Below, in pieces: positions 42,907 through 44,361 of a DNA stretch of 44,361 bases. A model generated the notes under the pieces. The model saw nothing but the letters and a program-made list of their open reading frames with translations. It was not told where the DNA came from and searched no databases. Origin of the DNA: Nitrospirota bacterium (GTDB taxonomy: Bacteria > Nitrospirota > Thermodesulfovibrionia > Thermodesulfovibrionales > SM23-35); assembly GCA_014859105.1 (NCBI GenBank), contig JACUUX010000019.1, positions 1 to 44,361 of the forward strand. Direction: 5' to 3'. How positions within the stretch are numbered: the first letter of the stretch is position 1; the number at the start of each line of letters is the position of its first letter. A program made the position numbers and the translations under genes.

Positions 42907-42972
42907 TCAAACTGAAAAGCCGCAAAACTCTTCTTTAAACTCAGGCTCAGGCAGTTTGGCTTTTTTACATTC
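42907..42972 (-). pseudogene. C-terminal scrap of an AlbA_2/Schlafen-type ATP-binding protein
   Basis: The frame on the minus strand reads KKAKLPEPEFKEEFCGFSV and stops at 42907-42909. AGLPEPEFxExxGGFxVxF is a common end of putative ATP-binding AlbA_2 (Schlafen-like) proteins. It directly precedes the restriction-like fragment. Confidence 0.5.
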
Positions 42973-43032
42973 ATTTATAAATCCTCCATAAGCTTATGTT
43001 TTGTAATAGCCAATACTTGTCGCAGTAAAATG

Positions 43033-43191
43033 TCACAGCATGTCACAGCAACTTGTCAGCGCCTTTTTCTGTATGTCGGCAATCCAGTCGTCCTTGAGTT
43101 TGACAGCATCAAGAAACCCGCGAACGCGCTCGATTTCAACAAGTGCCTTATTGATCTTTGGCGTTATAGTGAATTCCGGATTAAACGGCAT
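43033..43191 (-). pseudogene. N-terminal fragment of a Fic-family protein
   Basis: A 52-residue frame begins MPFNPEFTITPKINKALVEI and continues ERVRGFLDAVKLKDDWIADI, which is the usual start of Fic proteins (the helices before the S-x-x-IEG inhibitory motif). It then breaks into KKALTSCCDML and stops at a direct repeat TGTCACAGCA at 43031-43050. The AMP-transfer domain with HPFxxGNGR is absent, so the gene is dead. Its ATG overlaps the HEPN gene's end. Confidence 0.7.
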
Positions 43192-43276
43192 TATTAGTCT
43201 CTCTACATTTGGATTTAAATTCCACCGGTTCTTCGGAGGGGTTGTTCAGGATCGGGTTGTCAACGGCAAGTGACAT
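43181..43276 (-). other. Restriction/helicase-like gene head, copy 2, fused into HEPN
   Basis: The segment encodes 31 residues from MSLAVDNPILNNPSEEP. It matches copy 3 at 44213-44308 at 12 of the first 13 residues, then diverges after SEEP into EFKSKCRETNN. It lacks its own start function because it is read as the tail of the HEPN gene. Confidence 0.65.
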
Positions 43277-43678
43277 GGTTATTTCCCGCTGAGAAGGTAT
43301 TGTCTTATCTTTTTTTACAAAATCCACGACCTTCGGAAATGTTTCGTCAATGTTTTCTTTCTTTACACCCGGTTGCTCCATGTAGTCACCCTTCTGTCTG
43401 AGTTCAAAGGCACGGTGCAAGGTTTTGGACATATCCTGATCAAATACGCCGCTTTTAATAAATTCCCTATCAAACAATGATATTGCTCCGTAATGTTTTG
43501 AGGTGCCAAGTTGTTTCTCCTGAAGTAGGGCAAGGACTGCGTAAAACATGGCATAATAAAGACGGTTCATAACAGACCGCAAACTCATTCCCTCTTTCAA
43601 GAGTACCTCGGCCTCTCTAATCGAATCTTCAGCCTGTTCGAGCCGGTATTGAATAAGAGCAAAAAGGTCTTCTTTCAT
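43181..43678 (-). CDS. HEPN toxin of an MNT-HEPN module, with a fused foreign tail
   Basis: The 165-residue protein is a HEPN ribonuclease-type protein. Residues 1-122 are normal, with LEQAEDSIREAEVLLKEG, NRLYYAMFYAVLALLQ (38-53) and FELRQKGDYM (91-100), the R-x4-6-D/H region of this MNT-paired class. The last 31 residues (135-165) begin MSLAVDNPILNNPSEEP, which matches the start of a restriction/helicase-like gene seen again at 44213-44308. The HEPN frame thus runs directly into the head of another gene. Its start codon overlaps the stop of the MNT gene by four bases, so expression is coupled. The native C-terminus is presumably lost, but the HEPN core is complete. Confidence 0.85.
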   Translation of the reverse strand: MKEDLFALIQYRLEQAEDSIREAEVLLKEGMSLRSVMNRLYYAMFYAVLALLQEKQLGTSKHYGAISLFDREFIKSGVFDQDMSKTLHRAFELRQKGDYMEQPGVKKENIDETFPKVVDFVKKDKTIPSQREITMSLAVDNPILNNPSEEPVEFKSKCRETNNAV

Positions 43679-43992
43679 ACGGCAACGCCCTCGCGGTATA
43701 TATTCTTTATGAAGGCAGATTCCCGTATCGGGCTGTTCGTTAACGTATCAATTCCGATTGACACAGGAATAACAATTATATCTTCCGGAAATCCGGCTTC
43801 CCATGCGCATTCGCTTATGTATTTCTCTAAAGCATCGTCGAGATTATCCACAACAACAAGCACATCCAGATCCGAATATTCAGCAGCGTCTCCCCTCGCC
43901 CTTGAGCCGAAAGCCCTGATTTCACGCACTTTTGTTTTCTGTGAAACAAGAGATTTGAATTTTTCCAAAACTTTTAGTTCTTTATCCTGCAT
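43675..43992 (-). CDS. MNT nucleotidyltransferase antitoxin
   Basis: The 105-residue protein has FGSRARGDAAEYSDLDVLVV, with G29-S30 and the metal-binding D41 and D43. It belongs to the minimal nucleotidyltransferases that pair with HEPN toxins. GAGGAG lies before ATG 43992. The stop overlaps the HEPN start by four bases, the standard arrangement of MNT-HEPN toxin-antitoxin modules. In characterised modules the MNT protein modifies a tyrosine or hydroxyl of the HEPN partner with AMP. Confidence 0.88.
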   Translation of the reverse strand: MQDKELKVLEKFKSLVSQKTKVREIRAFGSRARGDAAEYSDLDVLVVVDNLDDALEKYISECAWEAGFPEDIIVIPVSIGIDTLTNSPIRESAFIKNIYREGVAV

Positions 43993-44120
43993 ATTCTTGT
44001 CTCCTCTTAATGTTTATTCCCTAAATTCTTGCAAAATCTTTTCAAATATTCAAATGCCCTGCAATACTCCTATCCGGCGCTGACTGACTCTGTTTCATAA
44101 CAAAGCCCTCACTGCGCCTT

Positions 44121-44195
44121 TCATGCGTCTTTATTGCGGCATAATAAGTATAATTTAAATTCCACGTTCTGGGATTCAACTGATTTTAAAGCCAT
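44121..44195 (-). pseudogene. N-terminal scrap of an AlbA_2/Schlafen-type ATP-binding protein
   Basis: A 24-codon frame begins MALKSVESQNVEFKL, preceded by GGAGAGAAAGGAA. ESQNVEFK is the opening of the AlbA_2 domain in Schlafen-like proteins (ESQNxEFKxSW). The sequence diverges immediately and stops at 44121-44123. The other end of such a gene lies at 42907-42972. Confidence 0.55.
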
Positions 44196-44212
44196 ATTTC
44201 CTTTCTCTCCTT

Positions 44213-44308
44213 TTATAATCTTTTCGGCTGTCCTTCTTCATGAATCCGGTATTTCCTCGGCTCTTTAAAGGGATTGTTTAATATTGGTTCATCAACTGCA
44301 AGAGACAT
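44213..44308 (-). pseudogene. Restriction/helicase-like gene head, copy 3
   Basis: A 31-codon frame begins MSLAVDEPILNNPFKEP and continues RKYRIHEEGQPKRL to a stop. ILNNPFKEP and EEGQPKR are the early residues of type III Res-like proteins. It matches copy 2 at its start and copy 1 at its end. It stops exactly where copy 1 continues (GQPKKMSGRRP). The window ends 53 bases to its right, so anything upstream is unseen. Confidence 0.7.
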
Positions 44309-44361
44309 GTCAGTTCGATTTCAGGCTTTTCAAAATTTCCTGAATTGCAGGTTTCACTTGA
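44309..44361 (-). other. Possible C-terminal end of another gene, cut by the window
   Basis: One frame on the minus strand, entering from the right edge, reads VKPAIQEILKSLKSN and stops just before copy 3. It could be the tail of a further toxin-antitoxin or defence gene, but 15 residues cannot identify it. Confidence 0.25.

Overview
The window looks like a chromosomal segment of an anaerobic bacterium of the Nitrospirota type (Thermodesulfovibrio-like). This is inferred from the gene set and style: low-to-moderate GC, citramalate synthase for isoleucine, a RACo-like corrinoid activator, an EF-G2-type factor, and intergenic regions full of GTCATTCCCG-type palindromes and short text-like repeats. 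No marker gene proves the taxonomy.

Layout. 1-1150 is a decayed phage remnant behind a dispersed repeat. 1154-1729 is a lone AT-rich HEPN-like gene. 2150-5005 (minus) holds cimA and lysC. 5189-7069 (plus) is a ferredoxin/ASKHA corrinoid activator, and 7075-8278 (minus) a cysteine-free thioredoxin-fold protein and panC. 8974-15172 (plus) is a tight run of EF-G2, ileS, lspA and lgt. 15198-16529 (minus) is rpoD, followed by a 725-base repeat island containing a MITE-like element. 17255-24935 (minus) is a housekeeping block transcribed as TPR lipoprotein, ispE, tRNA-Gln, prs, rplY, pth, moeA, a TauE/SafE gene stump and tsaD. 24972-30691 (plus) has a PriA homologue with degraded helicase motifs, a protoporphyrinogen oxidase, a YdcH-like protein and ilvD. 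30699-31927 (minus) has a YfcE-like phosphoesterase and a MarC protein. 31982-34537 (plus) has a stand-alone release-factor domain, an AsmA-like protein and a small coiled-coil protein. 34551-38617 (minus) has a DUF2207 protein, LemA and proS. 38714-41767 (plus) has greA, pyrK, pyrD and an S-adenosyl-L-methionine hydroxide adenosyltransferase. 41764-42336 (minus) is a free-standing pyruvate-kinase C-terminal domain.

The right end (42333-44361, all minus strand) is a toxin-antitoxin and defence graveyard. It has one intact MNT/HEPN pair, a second MNT gene with only a stub for a partner, and broken pieces of a Fic gene, a Schlafen-type (AlbA_2) gene and three copies of the first residues of a restriction or helicase-like gene. 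One copy is fused in frame to the HEPN toxin.

How the genes work together. Most of the window is ordinary metabolism and translation: isoleucine and branched-chain synthesis (cimA, ilvD), aspartate-family synthesis (lysC), pantothenate (panC), pyrimidines (pyrK/pyrD), PRPP (prs), isoprenoids (ispE), haem (hemY), molybdopterin (moeA), lipoprotein maturation (lspA, lgt), tRNA charging (ileS, proS), t6A (tsaD), peptidyl-tRNA recycling (pth) and transcription (rpoD, greA). The points most worth checking are the apparently ATPase-dead PriA, the HEPN-restriction chimera with its repeated gene stumps, and short repeats that have entered the coding frames of tsaD, pyrK and probably rpoD.
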